Source: Ignavibacteria bacterium
GTDB lineage: Bacteria > Bacteroidota > Ignavibacteria > Ignavibacteriales > Melioribacteraceae
Assembly: GCA_027347545.1 (NCBI GenBank)
Contig: DAIEQT010000085.1
Location: 1 to 7,262 of the forward strand
Reading direction: 5' to 3'
DNA: 7,262 bases
The notes beneath the pieces are model-generated. The model ran no database searches. It was not told where the DNA came from and worked only from the letters and a program-made list of their open reading frames with translations. A program made the translations under genes and the position numbers. Below, one piece after another: positions 1 through 5,632 of this stretch; position 1 is the stretch's first letter; the number at the start of each line of letters is the position of its first letter.

Positions 1-477
1 CAAAGTTTAATTGCCGGTTTAACTCAAACCAAATATAATCATCAGCGGATTGAGTTTGATTTCTCTTTCTTCCAACAACTTTTTGAGCGACAGATTCTTT
101 CGCTTGCTCTTCACGGAAGAGAATTGCGCGGCTCAAGTTTAGAAGTTAGCGATCTCTATTTTCTCGGCGGAACAAACTCGCTACGCGGCTACCGCGAAAA
201 ACAATTTCAAGGCAATAGAATTCTGTGGTCTAATCTGGAATACCGCTACTTGATTTCCGGAAGAACTTACGCGTTTGCTTTTTTCGATTCGGGATATTTT
301 CTTCGCAATGAAGATGAACAATTAAAAATTCCGCGCAACTCTTCTTACAAATCCGGCTATGGGTTTGGTTTGAATATTGAGACTGGATTGGGTGTGCTTG
401 GTATAAGTTTCGCTCTCGGTAATGGAGATTCTTTTACAGATGGAAAAATTCATTTCGGAATAGTTAACGAGTTTTGA
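1..477 (+). CDS. Omp85/BamA-type outer-membrane barrel protein, C-terminal part (5' end outside window)
   Basis: The reading frame is open from the first base to the TGA at 475-477, giving 158 residues; the start lies outside the window. The visible part resembles the C-terminal beta-barrel (bacterial surface antigen domain) of Omp85 proteins such as BamA and TamA, which insert or translocate proteins at the outer membrane. Around residues 55-64 there is a FLGGTNSLRGY stretch, matching the conserved (V/L)RG(F/Y) loop motif of the family, followed by alternating aromatic strands (NLEYRYL, AFAFFDSGYF) and a glycine-rich last section. The chain ends in Phe, the usual C-terminal signal of a barrel protein. 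The N-terminal POTRA domains cannot be seen, so BamA, TamA or another surface-antigen protein cannot be separated. A hairpin at 493-516 followed by a T-run may end its transcript. Confidence 0.8.
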   Translation, partial: QSLIAGLTQTKYNHQRIEFDFSFFQQLFERQILSLALHGRELRGSSLEVSDLYFLGGTNSLRGYREKQFQGNRILWSNLEYRYLISGRTYAFAFFDSGYFLRNEDEQLKIPRNSSYKSGYGFGLNIETGLGVLGISFALGNGDSFTDGKIHFGIVNEF

Positions 478-492
478 TGGTACCTAATAAAG

Positions 493-516
493 GTATTGTT
501 CACATAAGGACAATAC
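493..516 (+). terminator. Hairpin after the barrel gene: weak terminator or operator
   Basis: GTATTGTTC (493-501) pairs with GGACAATAC (508-516) over 9 bp including one G-U pair, with a 6-base loop, and AATATTTTTG follows. The place and T-run suit a weak intrinsic terminator for the upstream gene, although the stem is AT-rich. The left arm also contains the -33 TTG of the candidate promoter for the next gene, so it could instead be an operator. Confidence 0.4.
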
Positions 517-526
517 AATATTTTTG
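496..526 (+). promoter_or_regulatory. Candidate Bacteroidota-type promoter for the PEGA/propeller gene
   Basis: TTG at 496-498 is followed after 20 bases by TATTTTTG (519-526). This fits the Bacteroidota housekeeping promoter pattern of a -33 TTG, a 19-21 base spacer and a -7 TAnnTTTG with every fixed base matched. Transcription would start about 35-40 bases before the ATG at 572. Such motifs do occur by chance in AT-rich DNA, but the spacing and position are right. Confidence 0.5.
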
Positions 527-548
527 AATCCAAAATTGAACTGAAAAA

Positions 549-556
549 TACTTTTG
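549..556 (+). promoter_or_regulatory. Second candidate -7 element (TACTTTTG)
   Basis: TACTTTTG is a second exact match to TAnnTTTG, 30 bases downstream of the first. The nearest upstream TTG (524-526) leaves a 22-base spacer, slightly too long, and the resulting leader would be only a few bases. It is a weaker candidate than the element at 519-526. Confidence 0.25.
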
Positions 557-571
557 AATTAATGGGGGAAT

Positions 572-2023
572 ATGTCCTCAAAAGCAAGAATTATTGCAAT
601 TACACTTTCACTCAGTATATTCTTTATAAGCTGCGAAAGATCGGTTTTTACAGGATATGAGGAAGCAAAACCGGAAAACAATAAACTTCAGATTACTTCA
701 AATCCTTCCGGTGCAAAAATTTACCTTAAAGGTAAATATACCGGATTAAATACGCCCTCACTATTAACTTGGGTAGAATCGGGAAAAGATACGATAGGTC
801 TCAAACTTTATTTATTTAGAGATACAACTTTCATTACTGAGATTAAGAACGAAGTTGAACAAAAGTGGTTTATAGACTTTACAGCTAATCGGGGAAACTA
901 TGGTAATATTTCATGCGTATCTATCCCGCTTGGGGCGTCTATTCTTCTAAATAAATCCAAAACTTACAGAACGACTCCAGGAACTCTTTCCAGAGTAATA
1001 GCCGGAGTACATTTAATTAGTATTTCAAAAGAGGGACACCGAGCAGACAGCGCAAAGGTGACACTTGGAGCTGGAGAAACAGTGCAAACTAATATTATTT
1101 TAGAAGACACAACAAAATGGGTTAGTTATAATCCGGAGAACTCGCTTGTAAAGTCGAATCTTGTAAACTCAATTGCTATTGATAACTATAACAATGCATG
1201 GATAGGTTCTTCTGACGGATTATCGAAATTTGATGGACGTAATTGGAAAGTATATACAAGTAATAATTCTGTTTTAAGATCTAATGTTATTACTGCTCTG
1301 AAAAAGGATAAACAAAATAGAATTTGGGTAGGGACAGCTAAAGGAATTTATCTTGTAGAAAACGATATAATGAGCGATGTCTCATTCGATATTCAAAATC
1401 AGTATGTAGTTGATATAGCGGAAAGCTGCAACGGAACAATTTGGATTGCGTTAAATGGAGGCGTTGCAAAACTAAACGGCAATAGCTGGCAGTTATTTAC
1501 AATGTCTAACTCCGGATTAAAAGACAATTACCCGCTTTGCATTGAAATTGATAGTTCAGACAAAATTTGGATTGGGTCAAGATATAATGGAATTTCAATA
1601 CTCGATAATAATAACTGGAGTTACATTCCAACTTCTTCAATGAATATTCCCGGTATCGAGACTGGTGTAAATTCTATCTGTTTTGCAGAAGATGGAACTG
1701 TCTGGGTAGGAACAATAACACTTTCTTTACTAGATTTCGGCAAGCTTGTTTACAGAAAAAATAATGTTTGGTATGCTTATAATAATAAAAACTTAGAGTC
1801 TAACTTGGTCAGACAAATAGTTTCATATAAAGGAAGTATTATTTTGGCTACAGGTCTCGGTCTTGGATTGATAAACAAGTCCGGAAATTTTGATTTTTTC
1901 AGATCCGGGAATACAAAACTTTATGAATTACTTTTGCGAAGTGTGGCAGTAGATAAAAACGATAATATTTGGCTGGGTACTTTTGGTTGCGGAGCCGGAA
2001 AGCTAAAAAAGATTTTAAATTAA
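572..2023 (+). CDS. Lipoprotein with two PEGA domains and a seven-bladed two-component-type propeller
   Basis: This 483-residue protein has a lipoprotein signal peptide: Lys4/Arg6, a hydrophobic core at 7-19 and a lipobox ending FIS-Cys21. The residue after Cys21 is Glu, so an envelope-anchored lipoprotein is expected. Two PEGA-like domains follow at about 38-104 (ITSNPSGAKIYLKGKYTG) and 110-178 (SIPLGASILLNKSKTYRTTPG). Residues from about 198 to the end contain seven propeller repeats with the IW(I/V/L)G-type strand of two-component regulator propellers (NNAWIGSSDGLSKF, RIWVGTAKGIYL, TIWIALNGGVAKL, KIWIGSRYNGISIL, TVWVGTITLSLL, SIILATGLGLGL, NIWLGTFGCGAGKL), enough for a closed seven-bladed ring. 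No histidine kinase, GGDEF or other output domain follows, so this is a stand-alone surface or periplasmic propeller. PEGA domains are thought to bind carbohydrate or envelope components; the partner here is unknown. GGGGGA at 564-569 lies only two bases before the ATG, too close for an ordinary Shine-Dalgarno. Confidence 0.85.
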   Translation: MSSKARIIAITLSLSIFFISCERSVFTGYEEAKPENNKLQITSNPSGAKIYLKGKYTGLNTPSLLTWVESGKDTIGLKLYLFRDTTFITEIKNEVEQKWFIDFTANRGNYGNISCVSIPLGASILLNKSKTYRTTPGTLSRVIAGVHLISISKEGHRADSAKVTLGAGETVQTNIILEDTTKWVSYNPENSLVKSNLVNSIAIDNYNNAWIGSSDGLSKFDGRNWKVYTSNNSVLRSNVITALKKDKQNRIWVGTAKGIYLVENDIMSDVSFDIQNQYVVDIAESCNGTIWIALNGGVAKLNGNSWQLFTMSNSGLKDNYPLCIEIDSSDKIWIGSRYNGISILDNNNWSYIPTSSMNIPGIETGVNSICFAEDGTVWVGTITLSLLDFGKLVYRKNNVWYAYNNKNLESNLVRQIVSYKGSIILATGLGLGLINKSGNFDFFRSGNTKLYELLLRSVAVDKNDNIWLGTFGCGAGKLKKILN

Positions 2024-2176
2024 TCAGATATTGCGAATTTCTTATTTCAAATTTTTCGTTGAAAAGAGAATAAATAATTTTTATTATGCAGAAGAAGTAA
2101 TAATGTTCTTTAATAAACATAACGCCTGGTTATAATTTTATCGGCGGGGATAAACAAAAGAAGAACACACAACACT
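2024..2176. other. AT-rich spacer between the propeller gene and the 21-bp array
   Basis: No gene is seen here. A weak 6-bp hairpin (2045-2050 with 2059-2064) follows the propeller gene but has no T-run directly after it. No convincing promoter was recognised for the downstream array or gene. Confidence 0.4.
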
Positions 2177-2490
2177 TTTACAAAACAACAAGCAAAGTTT
2201 GCAACACATAGATATTCCTTGCAAAGGGAAACGTAATTATTTCAAAGCTAATGGCATTAATTGCAAAGTAGATAGGATTATTTGCAATGCAATTTTGTGT
2301 CTTAACAACGGTTTAAGGCGTTTCTGCAATAGGATTCTGTGCATTTACAATGGCATTTGGAGAAACTGCAACTGCATTGGCAATTATTACAATGATAATC
2401 GGCGGTCTTGCAATGATGTTAGATAGTTCTGCGAATAGATAAGTAAGTTCTGCAATTGGTTGAATTTAGTCTGCAATAGCGAAAATTGGA
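2177..2490. repeat. Phased array: short YTRCAA core every 21 bp, about 15 units, variable between cores
   Basis: A core of the type (T/C)T(G/A)CAA recurs with its C at 2181, 2202, 2222, 2243, 2264, 2285, 2306, 2327, 2348, 2369, 2390, 2411, 2432, 2453 and 2474. All steps are exactly 21 bases except one of 20 (2202 to 2222). In my hand alignment the C is kept in 15 of 15 units, the last A in 15, the middle A in 14 and the T two bases before the C in 14. The preceding base is G in ten units and A in four. The remaining 13-14 bases of each unit differ from unit to unit. A further CAA at 2500 comes after 26 bases, out of phase. Twenty-one bases equal two DNA turns or seven codons, but stops occur in the forward frames, so an active coding role is unlikely. 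The array ends 84 bases before the ATG at 2575. Function unknown. Confidence 0.8.
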
Positions 2491-2517
2491 CTAAAAACGC
2501 AATAATTGGCTATATCG

Positions 2518-2530
2518 CCTCAAGGTGAGG
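2518..2530. other. Small hairpin between the array and the helical-protein gene
   Basis: CCTCA (2518-2522) and TGAGG (2526-2530) form a 5-bp stem with a 3-base loop, about 45 bases before the ATG at 2575. It may be a leader structure, but it is short enough to be chance. Confidence 0.25.
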
Positions 2531-2574
2531 GGATTAAATAAATAAAACCAATCAATAAAATGAGAGAAAACACC

Positions 2575-3264
2575 ATGACGGACAAACAAGAAAATATGTT
2601 CAGCATGTTTACCATCCTTAACGGATATCTTGAGAGCAACACTGCAACAATTGCCGCAATTCCAGCATTTCAAAGAGCACACACAAAATTTGCCGGAATT
2701 CTGAAGGACATACAAGATGTTGACAGCGGAAGGCAATCTATCAAATCCGGGAAATCTGAGGTTAAAGGAAACAAGAAAAATGAACTTGTAGCGGCTGTAT
2801 TTCAGATAACTTCAGCATTGTTCACTTATGCCGATGAACATGATAAACCGGAAATATTAAACCGTGTTGATAACGCCGAAAGCTATTACAAGCGAATGAG
2901 AGACAGCAATTTAATTTTGGAGGCACGCGGGCTTGTTGAGCTAACTAAAGGTATTGAAACTGAATTAATTGACCATGGATTAACCGCCGAGGAAATTGCG
3001 GCAGTTACAAACCTTGCCAATGAGTTTGAGTCTGCAATAAAAGATTTAGGGACAAGTGAAGCCGAAGGAAGCAACGCAACAAAAACTGTTTATCAACTAA
3101 TTGGTGAAGCAAAGGATCTTGTTGATAATCAGTTAGACCGGCACGTTGAAAAGTTTAAAGTAAAAAATAGTGATTTCTATGAGAAGTATTGGAGCGCGCG
3201 TAGAGTGATTGATACCGGAACAAGGCATGATAAGAAGGAGGCGCCGCCGGCAACGGTTAATTAA
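2575..3264 (+). CDS. Soluble helical protein of unknown function, downstream of the 21-bp array
   Basis: The protein has 229 residues if it starts at the ATG at 2575. That start is preferred because GAGAG (2562-2566) sits 8 bases before it and the product begins MTDKQENM; an in-frame ATG at 2560 would add five residues. There is no signal peptide or membrane segment. The sequence is rich in A, E, K, D and L and looks almost wholly alpha-helical, with blocks around residues 5-30, 68-90, 95-130, 138-158 and 168-195, and a conserved-looking tail FYEKYWSARRVIDTGTRHDK (about 201-220) before a disordered end. From memory it resembles a family of roughly 200-residue uncharacterised helical proteins in Bacteroidota and Ignavibacteria with a similar N-terminus (MxxKQE) and tail (FYxxYxxAR), but I cannot name a domain. 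It lies alone between the array and a strong terminator at 3395, so array and gene may form one unit. No catalytic motif is visible. Confidence 0.8.
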   Translation: MTDKQENMFSMFTILNGYLESNTATIAAIPAFQRAHTKFAGILKDIQDVDSGRQSIKSGKSEVKGNKKNELVAAVFQITSALFTYADEHDKPEILNRVDNAESYYKRMRDSNLILEARGLVELTKGIETELIDHGLTAEEIAAVTNLANEFESAIKDLGTSEAEGSNATKTVYQLIGEAKDLVDNQLDRHVEKFKVKNSDFYEKYWSARRVIDTGTRHDKKEAPPATVN

Positions 3265-3394
3265 AAACACATGCACTAGATATAAACTTGACGACACCAT
3301 GCACAATTATAGTTGATTATCAATGACACTTGGTTAATATTGCGATGTGACTAACGTACTTCGAATGATTTACGTGAGCCGCAAAAAAAAAATT

Positions 3395-3413
3395 CCCCGG
3401 TTTTTAACCGGGG
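3395..3413. terminator. Strong bidirectional intrinsic terminator
   Basis: CCCCGGTT (3395-3402) and AACCGGGG (3406-3413) form a perfect 8-bp stem with a TTT loop. Six T follow on the plus strand (3414-3419) and ten A precede on it (3383-3392), which form the T-tract when read on the minus strand. It serves the helical-protein gene from the left and the DUF3800 gene, whose stop codon is at 3418-3420, from the right. Confidence 0.9.
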
Positions 3414-3668
3414 TTTTTTATTTACACACCACGCCTAATTCATCATTTGAACTTGCTTCTCTTAATAATATTGATTCTAACAAATTAAAATATTTGTGTA
3501 CGTTGTATTTTTTTAAGCTTCCCTTTGGATATTCCTTTCTATACAATACATGGGTTATTGTATCAACCGCTTGGATAAAATATGAATGTTTGGAATCGCG
3601 AAAAAAGGGATCTTCGATTATATTCACAGTAGGAACATTGTGTGCACCACCATAATGAGAAGGGACAG

Positions 3669-3677
3669 GATTGTAAC
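3669..3677. repeat. Target-site duplication, left copy
   Basis: GATTGTAAC directly flanks the left end of the inserted element and is identical to the copy at 3830-3838. Because the bases next to the element are C and G, a 7- or 8-bp duplication with a slightly longer element is also possible. Confidence 0.85.
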
Positions 3678-3829
3678 CCAATGCTGTCAGGTTAGCAGTC
3701 TTAGTTTGAAAAAATGAAAAAGCAGAACGCTGATTTGTTAAGATGATTAAGATTTTTTATGATTTATCCTAATCGATCATAAAAATCTAATTAATCTGCG
3801 TGCTAACAATCTTAACCTGACGGCATTGG
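3678..3829. mobile_element. 152-bp palindromic MITE inserted in the DUF3800 gene
   Basis: The left end CCAATGCTGTCAGGTTA (3678-3694) matches the reverse complement of the right end (3813-3829, CCAATGCCGTCAGGTTA) with one mismatch in 17, and weaker similarity continues inward. The centre folds too: AGATTTTTTATGAT (3750-3763) pairs with ATCATAAAAATCT (3776-3788) with one bulge around a 12-base loop, and ACGC-GATT segments (from 3727 and ending near 3801) add outer pairing. The element has no transposase and is flanked by a perfect 9-bp direct repeat, so it is a non-autonomous element moved in trans. The ends recall DDE transposon ends of the IS4/ISAs1 kind, but this is from memory and uncertain. 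Similar palindromic inserts built from GATTAAGATT/ATGATT words are, as I recall, dispersed in Bacteroidota genomes. Confidence 0.88.
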
Positions 3830-3838
3830 GATTGTAAC
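3830..3838. repeat. Target-site duplication, right copy
   Basis: GATTGTAAC directly follows the inserted element and is identical to 3669-3677. Read on the minus strand, both copies encode part of the GYNP codons of the DUF3800 gene. Confidence 0.85.
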
Positions 3839-4339
3839 CTCTCATTTTTCTCAGAAGATTGCGAATAATAACAGTGTTTGTAGAATCCGGAACAATTATT
3901 CCTTTATCGGACACAACTTTCTTTAGGAATGTATCAAATCTCTGTATTAAACGAATCCAAGCTACTTCTTGAATATCTTTAGTGGTTTGGAACTGGGTTT
4001 TATCTAGACAAACATTAATTACTTTTGCTTTGTCAAATATAATTGGTAATTGTGAAGTAAATTGCTTTAGGATTTGAACGCGGTCATTTTTAGGTATGCT
4101 TCTATATGCATCAATTTTATTTATTCTTATCAATTCGCTTGCATGAATTTCTTCTTTAAGATTTAATCCGTAATCTTTTTTAATCAACTGTCTAAATGAT
4201 TTAAGCCTTGTTAAACATTCCAACCAATCTTCTTGATTGATCATCAGGCCGGAAAGAATAAAATGCCTTGAATTGTCTGACATCATAGGATCGTATTTCC
4301 CGGGATCGCCGGATTCATCAATATACATCAGCCACATAT

Positions 4340-4632
4340 TTACCCAACAAGTTTTTTTACAATTTTGTCTATCTCTTTCATTTCTGCTGAGAGGTGTTTT
4401 TTTATTTCTACACGCAAGCGCCCAAGGTGTATTGCGGTTAATTCTTTTTGTGGCGGATTGTCTTTTATGTATTGCGCTGCTTTTTTATGCGCCGCTTTAC
4501 TTAACTCTGCTAAACGAATGTGTGTTTCTTCTTCTTCGTTGAATTTTGGAAAGTATATATCAAGAATCTTTTTGTGAATATCCCTAGCGCCAAACAATCC
4601 GCGATATTGAAAGTCCTTCTTATAAAAGTGGA
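4340..4632 (-). pseudogene. 5'-truncated remnant: C-terminal tail of an N6-adenine DNA methyltransferase
   Basis: The minus-strand frame ending at TAA 4342-4340 is open upstream as far as 4678. From about 4620 it reads DFQYRGLFGARDIHKKILDIYFPKFNEEEETHIRLAEL and on to KEIDKIVKKLVG. The RDIHKK-(hydrophobic)-PKF-(polar)-H-RLAEL pattern resembles the C-terminal end of large N6-adenine DNA methyltransferases of Eco57I-like or type I/II restriction-modification systems. The catalytic NPPY region and all upstream domains are missing. A 85-residue ORF could start at a TTG (4597), but the frame and the family-like residues continue upstream of it without a start, so truncation is more likely than a small gene. 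The fragment begins where the intact PorT-family gene ends (stop at 4633-4635), suggesting a deletion joined the two. It lies 2 bases before the DUF3800 ATG. The family match is by eye. Confidence 0.65.
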
Positions 4633-5280
4633 TTAAAGTTTCATCCCAATTCTGAAATCGAGTGAATGAGTAGTCATATCAACATACTGATTTTTATAAA
4701 GATGATTCAGATTGTAATCGTAAAGTATTTCCACCAGAAACTTTAGGTTACTGATGTTGAATTCTGAACCGGCGCCAAATTTAACTGAGAACAAGTCTTC
4801 CTTGAGAAAATCTATTCCTTCTAAGTTCTCTCCATCAACCCAGCTATAATTTGCCACATTGTGATCGTAACTTGGACCGAGTAAAAAATAAGCGTTAAGA
4901 CCCAGAACGCTTAACTTAGGTTTTGCAAGCAAAGAAAGATTTAAGTAGTTAAGGTGAATTGTCCAGGTTGTTGTTTCTCCACTTCCATCAGGTGAATCTG
5001 CCAATGTCTTGATAAGTTTATCCTTGCCGCCCTTTTGTATATAGTTCATTTCAGCAACGACATCGAATAAAGGAACAATTGATGATTCAGCAAACACACC
5101 GCAATTGAATCCATACTTATAATCTAGATCAGTAGTAAACCCAGCGAAATATTGAATATTTGAATACACCCATTTTTGTTTTGAAGCTGTTAAACCAGCC
5201 TTAAAACCATAGCTAGAAATCAGTTGAGAAAATGATGTTGAAACAAGAATAAAAAGTGAAACAACAATTAGTTTTTTCAT
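4633..5280 (-). CDS. PorT-family outer-membrane beta-barrel protein
   Basis: This 215-residue protein starts MKKLIVVSLFILVSTSFSQ, a clear Sec signal peptide with likely cleavage after Ser18. The mature chain has the features of the small PorT-like barrels (OMP_b-brl_2) common in Bacteroidota: YGFKAGLTAS near residues 24-33, a mid-chain YLNLSLLAKPKLSVLGLNAYFLLGPSYD (112-139) with the strand-turn-strand pattern, and a final strand HSLDFRIGMKL. Alternating hydrophobic and polar residues suggest about eight strands in the outer membrane. Its substrate or partner is unknown; most relatives have no assigned job. The C-terminus looks complete although the DNA directly behind it is a truncated methyltransferase gene. 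No clear Shine-Dalgarno site precedes the ATG, and no convincing promoter was found upstream. Confidence 0.85.
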   Translation of the reverse strand: MKKLIVVSLFILVSTSFSQLISSYGFKAGLTASKQKWVYSNIQYFAGFTTDLDYKYGFNCGVFAESSIVPLFDVVAEMNYIQKGGKDKLIKTLADSPDGSGETTTWTIHLNYLNLSLLAKPKLSVLGLNAYFLLGPSYDHNVANYSWVDGENLEGIDFLKEDLFSVKFGAGSEFNISNLKFLVEILYDYNLNHLYKNQYVDMTTHSLDFRIGMKL

Positions 5281-5337
5281 GGCACAGGTTAATCCGTAAA
5301 ATATTAGAATAGTTGATTAAGTACTGAAATTACGCGC

Positions 5338-5454
5338 TTTGTGATTTCTTAGTGTCCCCGCCTGCTAAAGTATGTTCAACGTGGCGGGCAGGTTTGTGAC
5401 TTGGTGACAAAAGAAAAACAAAAAAAATTGAGCCACAAGGGCACTAAGACACCA
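5338..5454. repeat. Dispersed-type repeat with TTTGTG/CTTAGTG words and a nested GC-rich hairpin
   Basis: TTTGTGATTTCTTAGTGTC (5338-5356) and TTTGTGACTTGGTGAC (5393-5408) are related direct repeats. CACTAAG at 5442-5448, inside a segment from 5433 to 5454, is the inverted form of CTTAGTG at 5348-5354. Between the first two lies a GC-rich segment in which CCCGCC (5357-5362) pairs with GGCGGG (5383-5388), and CCTGC (5361-5365) can instead pair with GCAGG (5388-5392). The GC content is far above the surroundings, so this looks like a second small palindrome nested in the first. I recall similar words as frequent intergenic repeats in Bacteroidota; copy number cannot be seen here. Confidence 0.55.
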
Positions 5455-5569
5455 AATTCCACTAAAAGAAATTCGCAAAATTCAACTCATGCGTAACTTC
5501 AGTTAAGTATTAAACTCCATCGGAAATATCAACATAGGTTTATTATAAATTCCCGTTGTGGTGTTATCG

Positions 5570-5624
5570 AACTCATCCCCTTGTTCCCCTTCTCTTAGTA
5601 AGAGAAGGGGCTGGGGGTTGAGTT
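5570..5624. terminator. Long GC-rich hairpin behind yceH: repeat element acting as terminator
   Basis: The core is a perfect 11-bp stem, CCCCTTCTCTT (5586-5596) with AAGAGAAGGGG (5600-5610), around an AGT loop. Outside a small internal loop, CCCC (5577-5580) pairs with GGGG (5614-5617), and AACTCA (5570-5575) with TGAGTT (5619-5624). A T-rich run follows on the plus strand (5625-5634), and the yceH stop codon lies 9 bases away, so on the minus strand it is a hairpin directly behind that gene. Repeats of this CCCC-TTCTCTT kind are known as dispersed intergenic palindromes in many bacteria, so it may be both repeat and terminator. Confidence 0.7.
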
Positions 5625-5632
5625 TGTATTTT

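Larger units (their letters stand above)
3418..4337 (-). pseudogene. DUF3800 protein gene split by a MITE insertion
   Basis: The 5' part runs from the ATG at 4337 and opens MWLMYIDESGD, the hallmark start of DUF3800. It continues through HASELIR (65-71), VINVCLDK and AWIRLIQRF to RGYNP (166-170), then reads 16 residues into an inserted element and stops at 3777. The 3' part resumes with the same GYNP codons (3678-3667) and runs to TAA at 3418, including the typical DUF3800 end FFRDSKHSYFIQAVDTITHVLYR. Removing the 152-bp element and one 9-bp duplication joins both parts in one frame as a protein of about 252 residues, normal for the family. The insertion adds 161 bp, which shifts the frame. 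DUF3800 proteins are predicted to have an RNase H-like fold and are often reported near restriction-modification or defence genes; their biochemical role is not settled. The ATG lies two bases after the stop of the methyltransferase remnant, as in an operon. The remaining ORFs show no other breaks, so the insertion looks recent. Confidence 0.9.

Noticed and set aside
2045..2064. Hairpin TTTCAA/TTGAAA after the propeller gene as a terminator
   Set aside because: The stem is only 6 bp and AT-rich with an 8-base loop, and no T-run follows directly.
1899..2120. 73-codon minus-strand frame over the end of the propeller gene
   Set aside because: It is antisense to a clearly coding propeller blade and has no family features.
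2199..2426. An open frame of 75 codons through the array, with Cys or Tyr and Asn recurring every seven residues
   Set aside because: The seven-residue pattern is a by-product of the 21-bp period. The frame starts only at a TTG, has no Shine-Dalgarno site, and ends while the phased DNA pattern continues for three more units.
2313..2466. Minus-strand frame through the array with hydrophobic heptads (I-A-x-x-x-N type)
   Set aside because: It has no start codon and is bounded by stops within the array, so it is better explained by the repeat itself. A decayed heptad-repeat gene remains a minor possibility.
2177..2490. The array read as a CRISPR or as plasmid iterons
   Set aside because: The conserved core is only about 7 bp in a 21-bp unit, with no long identical repeat and no cas genes. 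Iterons are usually near-identical over most of the unit and sit next to a Rep gene, which the downstream protein does not resemble.
3347..3655. 102-codon plus-strand frame
   Set aside because: It spans the terminator and lies opposite the DUF3800 gene end, whose translation is clearly the real one.
4237..4577. Plus-strand frames of 101 and 70 codons
   Set aside because: They are antisense to the DUF3800 start and the methyltransferase remnant and show low-complexity Leu/Cys/Ser content typical of shadow frames.
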